The notes: a model not told the origin generated them from the sequence alone. Numbered from the stretch's first letter, positions 15,343-24,030 are shown. The stretch: DNA of 25,726 nt from JBLKSS01 sp047607725 (GCF_047607725.1 NZ_JBLKSS010000129.1:1-25726), one strand, 5' to 3'. Made by a program: numbers and translations.

Positions 15343-15955
15343 CGCTGAGTCTGGCTACAGCAGCCGCTGGTCTGGATGGACGGCGAGGCGAACCTGGCCC
15401 ACTTTGACCGACTGCTGGCGCCGATCGACGACCAGGATTTGATTGTGCTGCCGGAAATGTTTACCACCGGTTTCGCCATGGAAGCAGCCGGCAATGCTCT
15501 GCCAGAAAAGCGCGTGGTGGAATGGCTGGCGCAATGGGTGCGGCGCGATGGTAGTCGGCAGCGCGGCCATCGCCACCCCGGCTGGCGCGGTGAATCGTTT
15601 CTTACTGGTGCAGCCCGACGGGGCGACGTACCGCTATGATAAACGTCATCTGTTCAGAATGGCCGACGAGCATCGCCATTATCAGGCCGGCCAGGAACGG
15701 GTGGTGGTGGCCTGGCGCGGCGGGCGCATTTTACCGCAGGTCTGTTATGGCCTGCGCTTCCCGCTGTGGTCGCGCAATCAGCATAATTATAGCGGCAATA
15801 GCCTGATCATTGACCCCCAGGGAACGGTAATGGCGCAGGCTGACCCGGGCGCGGCGGCCTGCCTGCAGGCCCGCCTGTCGCTGGCGACGCTGGGCCAATA
15901 CCGCGAAACGTTTCCAGCTTGGCGCGATGCTGACCGTTTCAGCCTGAAACCGTAA
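15330..15955 (+). pseudogene. yafV: yafV, omega-amidase of the nitrilase family, multiply broken
   Basis: YafV hydrolyses alpha-ketoglutaramate-type omega-amides, the product of glutamine-dependent transamination. ATG 15330 overlaps the ybdL stop codon. After MSTLALSL an extra G (15353-15354) shifts the frame; QQPLVWMDGEANLAHFDR and LIVLPEMFTTGFAMEAA follow in a second frame. A second shift near 15545 leads to GSAAIATPAGAVNRFLLVQP, DKRHLFRMADEHRHYQAG and ILPQVCYGLRFPLWSRN. The nucleophile Cys is kept, but the normal CYDLRFP has Gly for Asp. About 50 residues are then missing before SLIIDPQG, an internal deletion of roughly 150 bp. This is clearly non-functional. Confidence 0.9.
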
Positions 15956-16091
15956 CCCGCTGCGCGCTAACGCACCGGCAAGCCGTCCGCCGGTCGCGCC
16001 TTCCAGACCTGGCCGTTCATGTCAGCTTGCTAAAAGCATGGGAGAGCGCCTGCGCCGGTGTGTTGCCTTAGTAGCGGGGCGCGCTTTATCG

Positions 16092-17069
16092 TTATCCTTC
16101 CTGCTCCGGGGGCGCTTCCTGGTAGGGATGGTGGGCGATCCAGTGATCGGCGATATCCTGGCGACGGCAAATCCATACCCATTCGTGCTGCTGAATATAA
16201 TCGAGAAACCGCTGTAGCGCGCGAAAGCGTCCCGGACGGCCCAAAATCCGGCCGTGCATGCCGATGGAAAGCATCTTCGGTGACGTCTCCCCCTCGGCGT
16301 AGAGCACGTCGAAGCTGTCCCGCAGATAGGTGAAGAACTGCTCACCGCTGTTGAATCCCTGGGGCGTGGTGAAACGCATATCGTTTGCCTCCAGCGTATA
16401 GGGGATGATCAAATGCGGTTTTACCGTGCCGTCCTGCCGGGTTACCTGCGTCCAAAACGGCAGATCGTCGCCGTAATAATCGCTGTCGTATTGGAAGCCC
16501 TCCTGCTCAACCACCAACCGCCGGGTGTTAGGGCTGTCGTGGCCGGTATACCAACCCAGCGGCGGTGTACCAAACAGTTGCGTCAACACGTTTACCGCCT
16601 GCTGCATATGCTGCCGTTCGGTTTTAGCGTCGACGCCCTGATAATGCAGCCAGCGCCAGCCGTGGCTGACCACATCATAGTCAGCCGCCTTAATGGCCTC
16701 CACCGCCGCCGGATTGCGCGCCAGCGCCATGGCTACGCCAAAGACCGTCAACGGCAGACCGCGGCGGCTGAATTCCTGGTGGATTCGCCAAAAACCGGCC
16801 CGGGAGCCGTACTCATATAGCGAATCCATCGACATGTGTCTTTCTGGATAACTGGCGGCGCCAATGATATCGGAAAGAAACTGTTCGGAACCCGCGTCCC
16901 CATGCAGAACATGACTTTCGGCCCCTTCTTCATAATTCAGGACAAATTGCACCGCGATACGTGCCTGCCCAGGCCAGCCGGCATGCGGGGGCTTTCCGGC
17001 ATAACCGATAAGATCGCGCGGGTAATTGGCGTTGAAAGCGAAACTTTTGTTCTCGGTCGCGTCACTCAT
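16092..17069 (-). CDS. puuE: Allantoinase of the polysaccharide-deacetylase type (PuuE-like)
   Basis: PuuE-type allantoinases open the ring of allantoin to allantoate in the urate degradation route; they belong to the NodB/polysaccharide-deacetylase fold rather than the amidohydrolases. The frame is 325 residues, intact, and starts MSDATENKSFAFNANYPRDL after a good AAGGAAC. Visible segments are IAVQFVLNYEEGAESHVLHG, DSLYEYGSRAGFWRI, DYDVVSHGWRWLHYQGV, LGWYTGHDSPNTRRLV and MLSIGMHGRILGRPGR. No other urate-pathway gene (urate oxidase, OHCU decarboxylase, HIU hydrolase) is adjacent in the window. An annotation as another member of the deacetylase family cannot be excluded, but the length and motifs fit PuuE best. 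Confidence 0.82.
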   Translation of the reverse strand: MSDATENKSFAFNANYPRDLIGYAGKPPHAGWPGQARIAVQFVLNYEEGAESHVLHGDAGSEQFLSDIIGAASYPERHMSMDSLYEYGSRAGFWRIHQEFSRRGLPLTVFGVAMALARNPAAVEAIKAADYDVVSHGWRWLHYQGVDAKTERQHMQQAVNVLTQLFGTPPLGWYTGHDSPNTRRLVVEQEGFQYDSDYYGDDLPFWTQVTRQDGTVKPHLIIPYTLEANDMRFTTPQGFNSGEQFFTYLRDSFDVLYAEGETSPKMLSIGMHGRILGRPGRFRALQRFLDYIQQHEWVWICRRQDIADHWIAHHPYQEAPPEQEG

Positions 17070-17468
17070 TGTCAGTTCCTTTTTTGTGAGCCGGTGTTTT
17101 AGTTTAGTCCTATAACGCGCGGGGTTAGTTCTTTTTGTGTCGGAAAATCGCGATTGTTTTCACCGCTGGCGATAAGGCCGAAACCCTGTATTGACGCGAT
17201 GAATTCAGCGCCGTGCGCACCTTAACGATGACCGGCATCCTCCCGCTCATGCGTTCCATGCAACGTCACTGCCGCCATCTGAACCGCAAAAAAATTAGGG
17301 TGAACACTGCCCCGCGTAGCAACCGAGCGAATACCCGATACGCCACAGTTTGCGTTTGCGCCGCGCGACGGAGGCTAGAACAAAGCCTTGACCTTGACCA
17401 AGACGTAGACCTAAATAAAATCGAGACAGAGACAGTGCGCGAAGATATGTTCCCCACGCCAGAAAAGA
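17070..17468. other. Gene-free gap between puuE and tRNA-Asp
   Basis: About 400 bp without a supportable gene. An open frame on the plus strand (17213-17551) runs through the terminator and the antisense of tRNA-Asp, so it is not a gene. Confidence 0.55.
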
Positions 17469-17502
17469 CAAAACCCCGTGCTTTGGGAAACACGGGGTTT
17501 TT
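17469..17502 (-). terminator. Terminator of tRNA-Asp
   Basis: AACCCCGTG (17472-17480) and CACGGGGTT (17491-17499) form a 9-bp stem flanked by A and T runs on both sides. It begins 11 bp after the encoded CCA on the minus strand. Confidence 0.88.
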
Positions 17503-17509
17503 GAATGGT

Positions 17510-17586
17510 TGGCGGTGCGGACGGGACTCGAACCCGCGATCCCCGGCGTGACAGGCCGGTATTCTAACCGACTGAACTACCGCACC
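17510..17586 (-). tRNA. aspV: tRNA-Asp (GUC anticodon)
   Basis: The minus strand folds as a complete 77-nt tRNA: acceptor GGTGCGG/CCGCACC, D arm GTTCAGTCGGTTAGAAT, anticodon GTC at 17552-17550, T loop TTCGAGT and encoded CCA. Position next to dnaQ/rnhA matches aspV in E. coli. All stems pair. Confidence 0.97.
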
Positions 17587-17617
17587 GCACTTGTGCTTTG
17601 TCGGGAAAGCGAGGCGA

Positions 17618-17646
17618 ATAGTAAAGTCACGACCGAGTAACGTCAA
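17618..17646 (-). promoter_or_regulatory. tRNA-Asp promoter
   Basis: A -35 TTGACG (17646-17641) and a -10 TACTAT (17623-17618) on the minus strand are 17 bp apart. They are followed by the GC-rich discriminator TCGCCTCGC, typical of stringently controlled stable-RNA promoters. Confidence 0.75.
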
Positions 17647-17721
17647 TGCTTTTCATGCGCCGCAAAATCGTTTGCTGATAAATGCAGCACCCAGCGTTCA
17701 TTTTGACCTGACGGAATGATT

Positions 17722-18480
17722 TTACTCGCTTTGTGCAGGGCTCTCTTCCCGCCACAGACAGCTGCCGCCCTTTTTCTGCACCAGATCCAACCGCTGCTCG
17801 TGGGCCACGGCTTCCTCATCGCTGGCGTAAACGATCTTCAGCGACGTCTGGGCGCGCTGCACCCGCTGAATTTGCACGGTGTCGCCCACTTCGCGCTGCT
17901 CCTGCTCCCCTTCCATCGCAAAACGCATGGCGGTCTGGCCTCCGGTCATCAGCAAGAAAACGTCCGCCAGGATTTCGGCGTCGAGCAAAGCGCCGTGAAG
18001 GGTACGCTTACTGTTATCGATCAGATAGCGGTCACACAACGCGTCCAGACTATTGCGCTTACCGGGGAACATTTTGCGCGCCAGCAGCAGACTATCCGTC
18101 ACCTTGCAAAAGGTGTCGGTTTTAGCGATACCGCGATTAAGCATCGCAAACTCATAGTCCATAAAGCCGATATCGAAGGGGGCGTTATGAATGACCAATT
18201 CCCCACCGCGAATAAACTGTAAGAATTCATCCGCCACGTCGGCAAACGTCGGTTTATCCGCCAGAAACTCGTCGCTGATGCCGTGGACATTGAACGCTTC
18301 GGGGTCTACCAGCCGGTCCGGTTTTAGATAGACGTGGAAGTGCCGGCCGGTCAAGCGGCGATTAATGACCTCCACCGCGCCGATTTCGATAATTCGGTGT
18401 CCTTCGTAGTGGACACCCAACTTGTTCATGCCGGTGGTTTCAGTATCCAGAACAATCTGTCGCGTAATGTCAGTGCTCAT
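17722..18480 (-). CDS. dnaQ: DNA polymerase III epsilon subunit, proofreading exonuclease (DnaQ)
   Basis: DnaQ is the 3'-5' proofreading subunit of the replicative polymerase core. The 252-residue protein starts MSTDITRQIVLDTETTGMNK with catalytic Asp12 and Glu14. Further DEDDh motifs are HNAPFDIGFMDYEF and KRTLHGALLDAEILADV. A clamp-binding segment (GGQTAMRFAMEGE) follows the catalytic domain, then a C-terminal tail DLVQKKGGSCLWRE that binds the alpha subunit in E. coli. It is slightly longer than E. coli DnaQ (243) because of extra residues at the C-terminus (EESPAQSE). It is divergent from rnhA with only 53 bp between starts, the conserved dnaQ-rnhA arrangement with facing promoters. Confidence 0.97.
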   Translation of the reverse strand: MSTDITRQIVLDTETTGMNKLGVHYEGHRIIEIGAVEVINRRLTGRHFHVYLKPDRLVDPEAFNVHGISDEFLADKPTFADVADEFLQFIRGGELVIHNAPFDIGFMDYEFAMLNRGIAKTDTFCKVTDSLLLARKMFPGKRNSLDALCDRYLIDNSKRTLHGALLDAEILADVFLLMTGGQTAMRFAMEGEQEQREVGDTVQIQRVQRAQTSLKIVYASDEEAVAHEQRLDLVQKKGGSCLWREESPAQSE

Positions 18481-18533
18481 AATGCTCGTTTATGCCAGAC
18501 TTGGGCTTTTAACATGGAGCAAGTTTACCAGAG

Positions 18534-19025
18534 ATGCGCAAACAGGTTGAAATTTTCACCGACGGTTCATGCCTGGGCAATCCCGGCCCCGGCGGCTATG
18601 GCGCTATATTGCGCTATAAACAGCATGAAAAAACCTTCAGCGCCGGTTATCGCCTGACCACCAACAACCGCATGGAGTTGATGGCGGCCATCGTGGCGCT
18701 GGAAGCGCTGACAGACGCCTGCGAGGTCGTGCTCAGCACCGACAGCCAGTACGTCCGCCAAGGGATCACCCAATGGATTCATAACTGGAAAAAACGCGGC
18801 TGGAAAACCGCCGAGAAGAAACCGGTGAAAAACGTCGATTTATGGCAGCGCCTGGACGCGGCCATTCAGCCTCATACCCTGCGCTGGGATTGGGTGAAGG
18901 GCCATGCGGGCCATCCGGAAAACGAACGCTGTGACGAACTGGCGCGCACCGCCGCCGGCCATCCGGCGTTGGAAGACATCGGCTATCGGGTGGAAGCGCA
19001 AACGGGCGGCGGCCGAGCGGATTAG
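18534..19025 (+). CDS. rnhA: Ribonuclease HI (RnhA)
   Basis: RNase HI cuts RNA in RNA-DNA hybrids, removing R-loops and primers. The 163-residue protein starts MRKQVEIFTDGSCLGNPGPG with Asp10; Glu48 is in NNRMELMAA and Asp70 in VLSTDSQYVRQG. The basic handle region NWKKRGWKTAEKKPVKN and the HAGHPENERCDELAR segment are present. It is 8 residues longer than E. coli RnhA at the C-terminus (TGGGRAD). It is divergent from dnaQ and convergent with yafS, with their ends only a few bases apart. Confidence 0.97.
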   Translation: MRKQVEIFTDGSCLGNPGPGGYGAILRYKQHEKTFSAGYRLTTNNRMELMAAIVALEALTDACEVVLSTDSQYVRQGITQWIHNWKKRGWKTAEKKPVKNVDLWQRLDAAIQPHTLRWDWVKGHAGHPENERCDELARTAAGHPALEDIGYRVEAQTGGGRAD

Positions 19026-19032
19026 AGCGGCT

Positions 19033-19770
19033 TCACTCTTCTTTCCAGGAATGCAGCTGCCGGCAACTGCGGGTGGTGGCGTTTACCGGCCGCCGCAATC
19101 CCCGCGTGGACGCTTTGTTTTTCAGCGGCTTCAGGCTGAGGGGAAACGTGCGCTTGCGCGCGACTATCAGGCTCAGGCAACCAATAGCGGGGAAATGGGT
19201 GCTGAGTAGCCGTCCCCCTTGGCGTCGCCATGGCAACACCTGCAGATGGGTACGGTGCAACACCTCGAAATTAAGCACCCCCAGCCAATCCAACAGCCGC
19301 ATCTGCGTATACATTCGACTTCTGTACGGCTGGCGGCGAAAAAGGATCGGGCAGATTTTACCCAGCCTCAGCATGCTCACCGGGTTGAACGTCGTGATGA
19401 TGAGCCAGCCGTCATCAATGAGTACCCGATCGACCTCCCGCAGCAGGCGGTGCGGGTCGCCGGTATAGGATAAGGTATGAGCCAGTAAGCACGCGTCTGC
19501 CGACTTATTGGCGAACGGCAGTTGGTAAGGATCGGCGATAACGTGCAAACGTTCGCCCTCGAGTCCCACATTGACCTGGTGGAAAATCGCACAATCGCCG
19601 GTATCCAGATCCGCGCTCAACGCGCCGATTTTGAGTAAATAAAACCCGAACAGTTTAGACCACCACGCTTTTAAACCCTGCTCTAGCGCCTGACGATAGT
19701 AAGCCCCGCAGGGAATATCGTCCCATGAGGCAGGCGCCACAATAGTCTTGTTACTTTGCGCTGGTTTCAT
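19033..19770 (-). CDS. yafS: YafS, class I SAM-dependent methyltransferase-like protein
   Basis: The 245-residue protein is collinear with E. coli YafS (about 240). It starts MKPAQSNKTIVAPASWDDIP and contains YGAYYRQALEQ-like and KLFGFYLLKIGALSA segments. The methyltransferase-11-type part is YQLPFANKSADACLLAHTLS, DPHRLLREVDRVLIDDGWLI and ITTFNPVS. The usual glycine-rich motif I is weak, as it is in E. coli YafS. Its substrate is not known to me. The gene is divergent from gloB, with 45 bp between starts, and convergent with rnhA. The C-terminus is rich in basic residues. It appears intact. Confidence 0.9.
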   Translation of the reverse strand: MKPAQSNKTIVAPASWDDIPCGAYYRQALEQGLKAWWSKLFGFYLLKIGALSADLDTGDCAIFHQVNVGLEGERLHVIADPYQLPFANKSADACLLAHTLSYTGDPHRLLREVDRVLIDDGWLIITTFNPVSMLRLGKICPILFRRQPYRSRMYTQMRLLDWLGVLNFEVLHRTHLQVLPWRRQGGRLLSTHFPAIGCLSLIVARKRTFPLSLKPLKNKASTRGLRRPVNATTRSCRQLHSWKEE

Positions 19771-19815
19771 GTTTGTCTATCTTCTAAGGGCCATAGAGAA
19801 ATAACGAGGTTAACA

Positions 19816-20568
19816 ATGAATCTTATCAGCATTCCCGCACTGGCGGATAATTACATTTGGCTTTTACACAATGACGACAGCCAATGCCTGGTGGTCGATC
19901 CGGGCGAGGCGGCGCCGGTGTTACAAGCGCTTGCCGACCGCCACTTAACCCCTGTCGCTATTTTATTGACCCATCATCATCATGACCATGTGGGCGGCGT
20001 CGCCGAGCTACTGCGGCATTTCCCGGTGCCGGTCTATGGCCCGGAGGAAACCTGCGCCAAGGGCGCTACCCGGATTGTTAATGAAGGCGATACCCTGACA
20101 TTACTGGACCACACCTTCAGCATACTGGCATTGCCCGGTCATACACTCGGACATATCGGATTTTACGGCGCACCTTGGCTTTTTAGCGGCGACACGGTTT
20201 TTTCCGCAGGTTGCGGGCGGCTTTTTGAGGGCACGCCCAAGCAAATGTACGAGTCTTTTCAGAAGGTTAATCAGCTTCCCCCCGATACCCTGATCTGCGC
20301 CGCTCATGAGTATACTTCAAGCAATTTGGACTTCGCCGCCGCCCTATTGCCTCAAGATAGCGTTATCACAGGTTATCAACGTGAAATTAATGAGTTACGT
20401 CTGAAAAATCAGCACAGCCTGCCCACAACGCTGTATTTAGAGCGTCAAATTAATCTTTTCTTACGTTGCCATAACATTGATTTACAAAACAAATTAAACG
20501 TTCACCCCGCTTCCGGCGAGGAATGGCGTGTTTTTGCGGCATTACGCGAGAAGAAGGATCATTTCTAA
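19816..20568 (+). CDS. gloB: Hydroxyacylglutathione hydrolase, glyoxalase II (GloB)
   Basis: GloB hydrolyses S-D-lactoylglutathione to lactate and glutathione, the second step of methylglyoxal detoxification. ATG 19816 follows CGAGG and gives 250 residues, close to E. coli (251); the 20-codon upstream extension has no family support. The metallo-beta-lactamase metal motif LLTHHHHDHVGG is clear, with further ligands in LPGHTLGHIGFY, FSGDTVFSAGCGRLFEG and CAAHEYTSSNL. The C-terminal glutathione-binding part (NPxxR replaced region, NVHPASGEEWRVFAALREK) is present. It is divergent from yafS, as in E. coli, and intact. Confidence 0.96.
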   Translation: MNLISIPALADNYIWLLHNDDSQCLVVDPGEAAPVLQALADRHLTPVAILLTHHHHDHVGGVAELLRHFPVPVYGPEETCAKGATRIVNEGDTLTLLDHTFSILALPGHTLGHIGFYGAPWLFSGDTVFSAGCGRLFEGTPKQMYESFQKVNQLPPDTLICAAHEYTSSNLDFAAALLPQDSVITGYQREINELRLKNQHSLPTTLYLERQINLFLRCHNIDLQNKLNVHPASGEEWRVFAALREKKDHF

Positions 20569-20647
20569 AGGTTTTAGTTGTAATGTCCCAGCCTTCAAAG
20601 TATCATTGTTTGTCTTTTAAGTAAGCGGCTATTTTTTTGACATACAG

Positions 20648-22028
20648 ATGAAGACTCATGCGATCTTATTCGCCTCGGTCTTGCTGGTGAAGTGTCAGGC
20701 GTCCAGGCAGGATACGCCACCCCCCGAACAGCATGCACAGAGTGTTTCTTCGGCAGGTCAAGGTGAAGCGGGAAAGTACACAGATGATCGAGCGGGTATC
20801 GCACGATGGCAAGATATTAACAACAGCCTGCCGCAAGGCGATTTGTGGAATTTCATTGGCGACGAGCTGAAGATGCAGATACCGGATAACGCCCGGGTCC
20901 GCGAGCAACAAAAGCGTTATTTGAAACAGAAGAGCTATCTCCACGATGTAACATTACGGGCAGAGCCGTACATGTACTGGATAGTCGAGCAGATTAAGCA
21001 ACGTAAAATGTCGATGGAACTAGTACTGCTACCCATAGTGGAGAGCGCTTTTGACCCGAAGGCAATATCCGCCTCCAACGCGGCTGGCCTTTGGCAGATA
21101 GTTCCCCAGACAAGCAAGAATTACGGCCTGAAGCAGAACCAATGGTATGACGGTCGCCGTGATGTGGTGGCGTCCACCACCGTGGCGCTGGATATGATGC
21201 AGCGGCTTAACCGTATGTTCGACGGCGACTGGTTGTTGACTATCGCCGCCTATAACAGCGGTGAAGGTCGTATTATGCAGGCCATCAAGCATAATAAGGC
21301 CAAAGGGCGCCCCACCGACTTCTGGTCGTTGGCGCTGCCGCGTGAAACCACCATTTATGTTCCGAAGATGCTTGTGCTCAGCAACCTCATTAAGAATAGC
21401 AAACAATTTGGCATCGCGTTGCCCAAATCGAATGCACCACGCGCGCTGGCGCGGGTAAGAAGTCGGCCAGCAAATCGGCCTGACGCAGGCGGCGGAAATG
21501 TCCGGCCTATCGCTGACCAAGCTGAAAAGCTTTAACACCGGCTACAAGCGCAACGTGACGGCGCCAAACGGGCCGCATTATATCATGCTGCCCAAGGCGC
21601 ATGCTTCGCAGCTGCGCACCTCGCTGGCGCAAGGCGATATTGCGGCGGTACAGTCCACGCAGTTGGCGGATAACAACCTCGGCAGCGGCAGCTATGAGGT
21701 GCGTGCCGGTGATACCTTAATCCGGCATCGCAAAGCGGTTGAACGTTAAAACCGCTGATTTGCAGAAATGGAATAACCTGCGCAGTGCACGCAGCCTGAA
21801 GGTGGGCCAAACGCTGAAAGTCGGCAGCGGTTCGATGCAGATTGCCAACAACAACAGCATCACCTATCAGGTACGCAAAGGGGATTCTCTGGCGAGCACA
21901 TCGCCCGCCGGCACGGCGTCGATATCAAGGACGTCATGCGCTGGAACGATGCGTTGGACAATGCCAACAACCTGCAGCCGGGGCTTAAGCTGACACTGTT
22001 CGTTAGCGGCAAGTCCACGGACTCCTGA
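20648..22028 (+). pseudogene. mltD: mltD, membrane-bound lytic transglycosylase D, three frameshifts
   Basis: MltD is an outer-membrane lipoprotein that cleaves peptidoglycan glycan strands. The first frame holds the signal sequence and the whole SLT catalytic domain (LVLLPIVESAFDPKAISASN, AAGLWQIVPQTSKNYGL, TIAAYNSGEGRIMQAI), then shifts after RALARV. Three duplications break the frame: A at 21457-21458, A at 21719-21720 and CA at 21897-21900. Removing them restores MltD with its two LysM repeats, ending at TGA 22026-22028. The lipobox is also damaged: LLVKC, with Lys instead of Gly before Cys. The catalytic domain is still encoded in the first 295 codons, but the product would lack both lipidation and LysM anchoring. 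Confidence 0.92.
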
Positions 22029-22112
22029 TGTGCCGCTGGCTACACCCTACCCGCGGCGATGTTAGACGACGGTGAGCTGTATCCGAACGGTTAGCGCTAG
22101 AGCCAGCGAAAC

Positions 22113-22144
22113 AAAAAGCCGACGTTTTAACGTCTGCTTTTTTT
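22113..22144. terminator. Bidirectional terminator between mltD and yafD
   Basis: AGCCGACG (22117-22124) and CGTCTGCT (22131-22138) pair with one mismatch. A run of A precedes the hairpin and seven T follow it, so it can serve both converging genes. Confidence 0.82.
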
Positions 22145-22168
22145 ATGTCCCGGTATCGGCAGCGTAGT

Positions 22169-23002
22169 TTATCTCCCGATCGATACCGACAATTTGCGCC
22201 GCCGCCGGCGCCGCGGAGCAGGTTCGAATTCGACCAGCAAGGGATTATGGTCTGAAGCCTCGGTTACCAGCACCGACGCCTCGCAGACGTTCATATCGCG
22301 GTAAAAGACAAAATCCAGTGGCCGGCCAAATGCCCGCTTGCGCTGATCGTCGACAAACCGCACCTCGCCCAGCCCCATCCGTTCTGCGAACCGGCAGAGC
22401 GCCAGCATACGCTGCCGGCTCCAGGCATTGAAATCCCCCGCCATAATAACCGGACCGCTATGATTACGGATCTGCTCACCAATGGGATCGAGCTGTTTAC
22501 TGTACACATCAATGCCCAGGCTGAAATTCACCGCGTGGATATTAACCACCATCAGCAGTTGCCCGTTATAGATGGGATATACGGTGACCAGAGCCGACTT
22601 GGCTAATCGCAACAGGGGCTCGCGCTCGCGCAGCGGACAGCAGTAGACCGGATGCGCGGCGGAAAGGGTCATGACCCCCGACGGATGCTGCGGAAAAATC
22701 AATGCGGGAACCTGGTCCGCAGCCAAATAATGGGAGGTAGCGAATCGGACCAGCTCAGGTGTGCTCTGCGCTTCCTGTAGCAGGACCAACTGGGCATCTT
22801 TACCAAACCCTTGCAGTACCGACAACCAATTGGCGCGCTGCTGTTTATAGATATTCCATACCATCACCCGCAAAATACGCGAGCCTGGCAAAGGTTCTCC
22901 CGCCGATAGCGCCTGACCTAACTGGCCAGAAGCAAGAGGTGGAAAGATACGCTCGACTGGCTGGCCCGCGACATACCTGACGGCATATGTTTTTTTTGGC
23001 AC
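22169..23002 (-). CDS. yafD: YafD, endonuclease/exonuclease/phosphatase-family protein
   Basis: The 277-residue protein is collinear with E. coli YafD (266). It starts MPKKTYAVRYVAGQPVERIF and shows the family motifs RVMVWNIYKQQRANWLSVL, LVLLQEAQSTPELVRFAT, VNIHAVNFSLGIDVYSKQL, GPVIMAGDFNAWSRQRM, GRPLDFVFYRDM and EASDHNPLLVEF. These carry the Asn, Glu, Asp and His residues of the DNase I-like metal site. Its natural substrate is not established as far as I know. The C-terminus is Arg-rich (PRRRRRRKLSVSIGR) and longer than in E. coli. It is convergent with mltD, sharing the terminator. Confidence 0.92.
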   Translation of the reverse strand: MPKKTYAVRYVAGQPVERIFPPLASGQLGQALSAGEPLPGSRILRVMVWNIYKQQRANWLSVLQGFGKDAQLVLLQEAQSTPELVRFATSHYLAADQVPALIFPQHPSGVMTLSAAHPVYCCPLREREPLLRLAKSALVTVYPIYNGQLLMVVNIHAVNFSLGIDVYSKQLDPIGEQIRNHSGPVIMAGDFNAWSRQRMLALCRFAERMGLGEVRFVDDQRKRAFGRPLDFVFYRDMNVCEASVLVTEASDHNPLLVEFEPAPRRRRRRKLSVSIGR

Positions 23003-23406
23003 GGTTACCGCCTATTCAACTAAGTTTTGCGCCTGTGGCGGTGTTTGAGTTGATTCCCGCGGTTTTAGTCCACAGACACCTGACCACCATATGCTTTTAT
23101 AAGCTCTCGGCCCGGCAAATTCAATGTGGGGCCATGACATATTGACCCGCCCCACACAGTATATCACAAAAGCGCCCCTGCCTTGGACGGGACCGCCGGC
23201 TGCGACGGAGGCGGCGCTGTGGGCGTTCTCGCCCCGCCTGTCTCCCTGTATTCTGGCTTGATCAGCCGGGAGCGAGGCGTGCCGTCGTCAAGTACTGCAC
23301 TATAGTCCAGTATTCATTACTGCCAAACTTGTTTATCGTAAGAGTTTAAAAGTCGAGCAGCCGGCAACACGCTGCAATCGATAGCATAATCAAGAGGAAT
23401 TGAGAG
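23003..23406. other. Gene-free stretch between yafD and the carA-like remnant
   Basis: About 400 bp with no supportable gene. It marks the change from backbone to accessory DNA. AAGAGGAA (23392-23399) just before ATG 23407 is a plausible ribosome binding site for the remnant. Confidence 0.5.
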
Positions 23407-24030
23407 ATGGTGGACAACGGCTTTTGCATTATTCATGGTAATATCAATAAAGTCTATTGGCGCATTGCTGCAGCGGCAATATCGAAATGCTGCGCAACGG
23501 TTGCCTGTTTACCGGCCGCAAAACGCCGGTGCAGAGTTATCGCTTTGCGACCGGTAGCGCCTATCTCATTGGATCGCTGCGTAACAAGCGCCTGCTTCAC
23601 CATCTGGCGACGCACTTTACCGGTGGCGTACCGGTCGTTAACGGGGCAGAAGTACTCTACCAGCTTAGCACGCAATTGGGCTCGGCCGCGCTTGGTCTTG
23701 CCGAGGGCGACTTTTGCCTTCTTTATCGAGGATCGCAATGGCACCTTGACGCTGCTGACCGATGCCCGCGGTCAAAATCCTGTTTATTTGGTCAACGCCG
23801 GCGATCGTTGGATTACTGATAAACTAAAACTTATCAGCGCGCTACATGACAGTGATATCCAGCACGACCCGCAGGGGAGCGAAACGGCCCCGAGCGTAGG
23901 CTGTCATATCCAGCGCATTCTACCAGGAACGCTTAACGTATTTCGCTTTAGCAATGCCGACTGTGAGGTCTGCGAGAGCCGACAATTGTTGCGTCCGGCA
24001 AAAATGCCTGATGCGGCGTGCGATATTTGA
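23407..24030 (+). pseudogene. carA-like carbapenam synthetase, N-terminal remnant with frameshifts
   Basis: The segment encodes, over two frames, an Ntn-hydrolase-like domain of the asparagine-synthase/beta-lactam-synthetase superfamily that best matches my recollection of CarA of Pectobacterium and Serratia. It begins MVDNGFCIIHGNINKVY, shifts near 23450 to SYRFATGSAYLIGSLRNK, GAEVLYQLSTQLGSAALGL and AEGDFC, and an extra C (23717-23718) returns it to FFIEDRNGTLTLLTDARGQN, then DKLKLISALHD and RILPGTLNVFRFSN. CarA joins an ATP-dependent synthetase domain to this one; that C-terminal domain is absent and the frame ends at 24030. No other car genes are in the window. A different asparagine-synthase-like protein is the main alternative. 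Confidence 0.65.

Noticed and set aside
17213..17551. Plus-strand open frame of 112 codons ending in RDSNPRSPA
   Set aside because: It runs through the tRNA-Asp terminator and the antisense of the tRNA, a well-known false-gene pattern.
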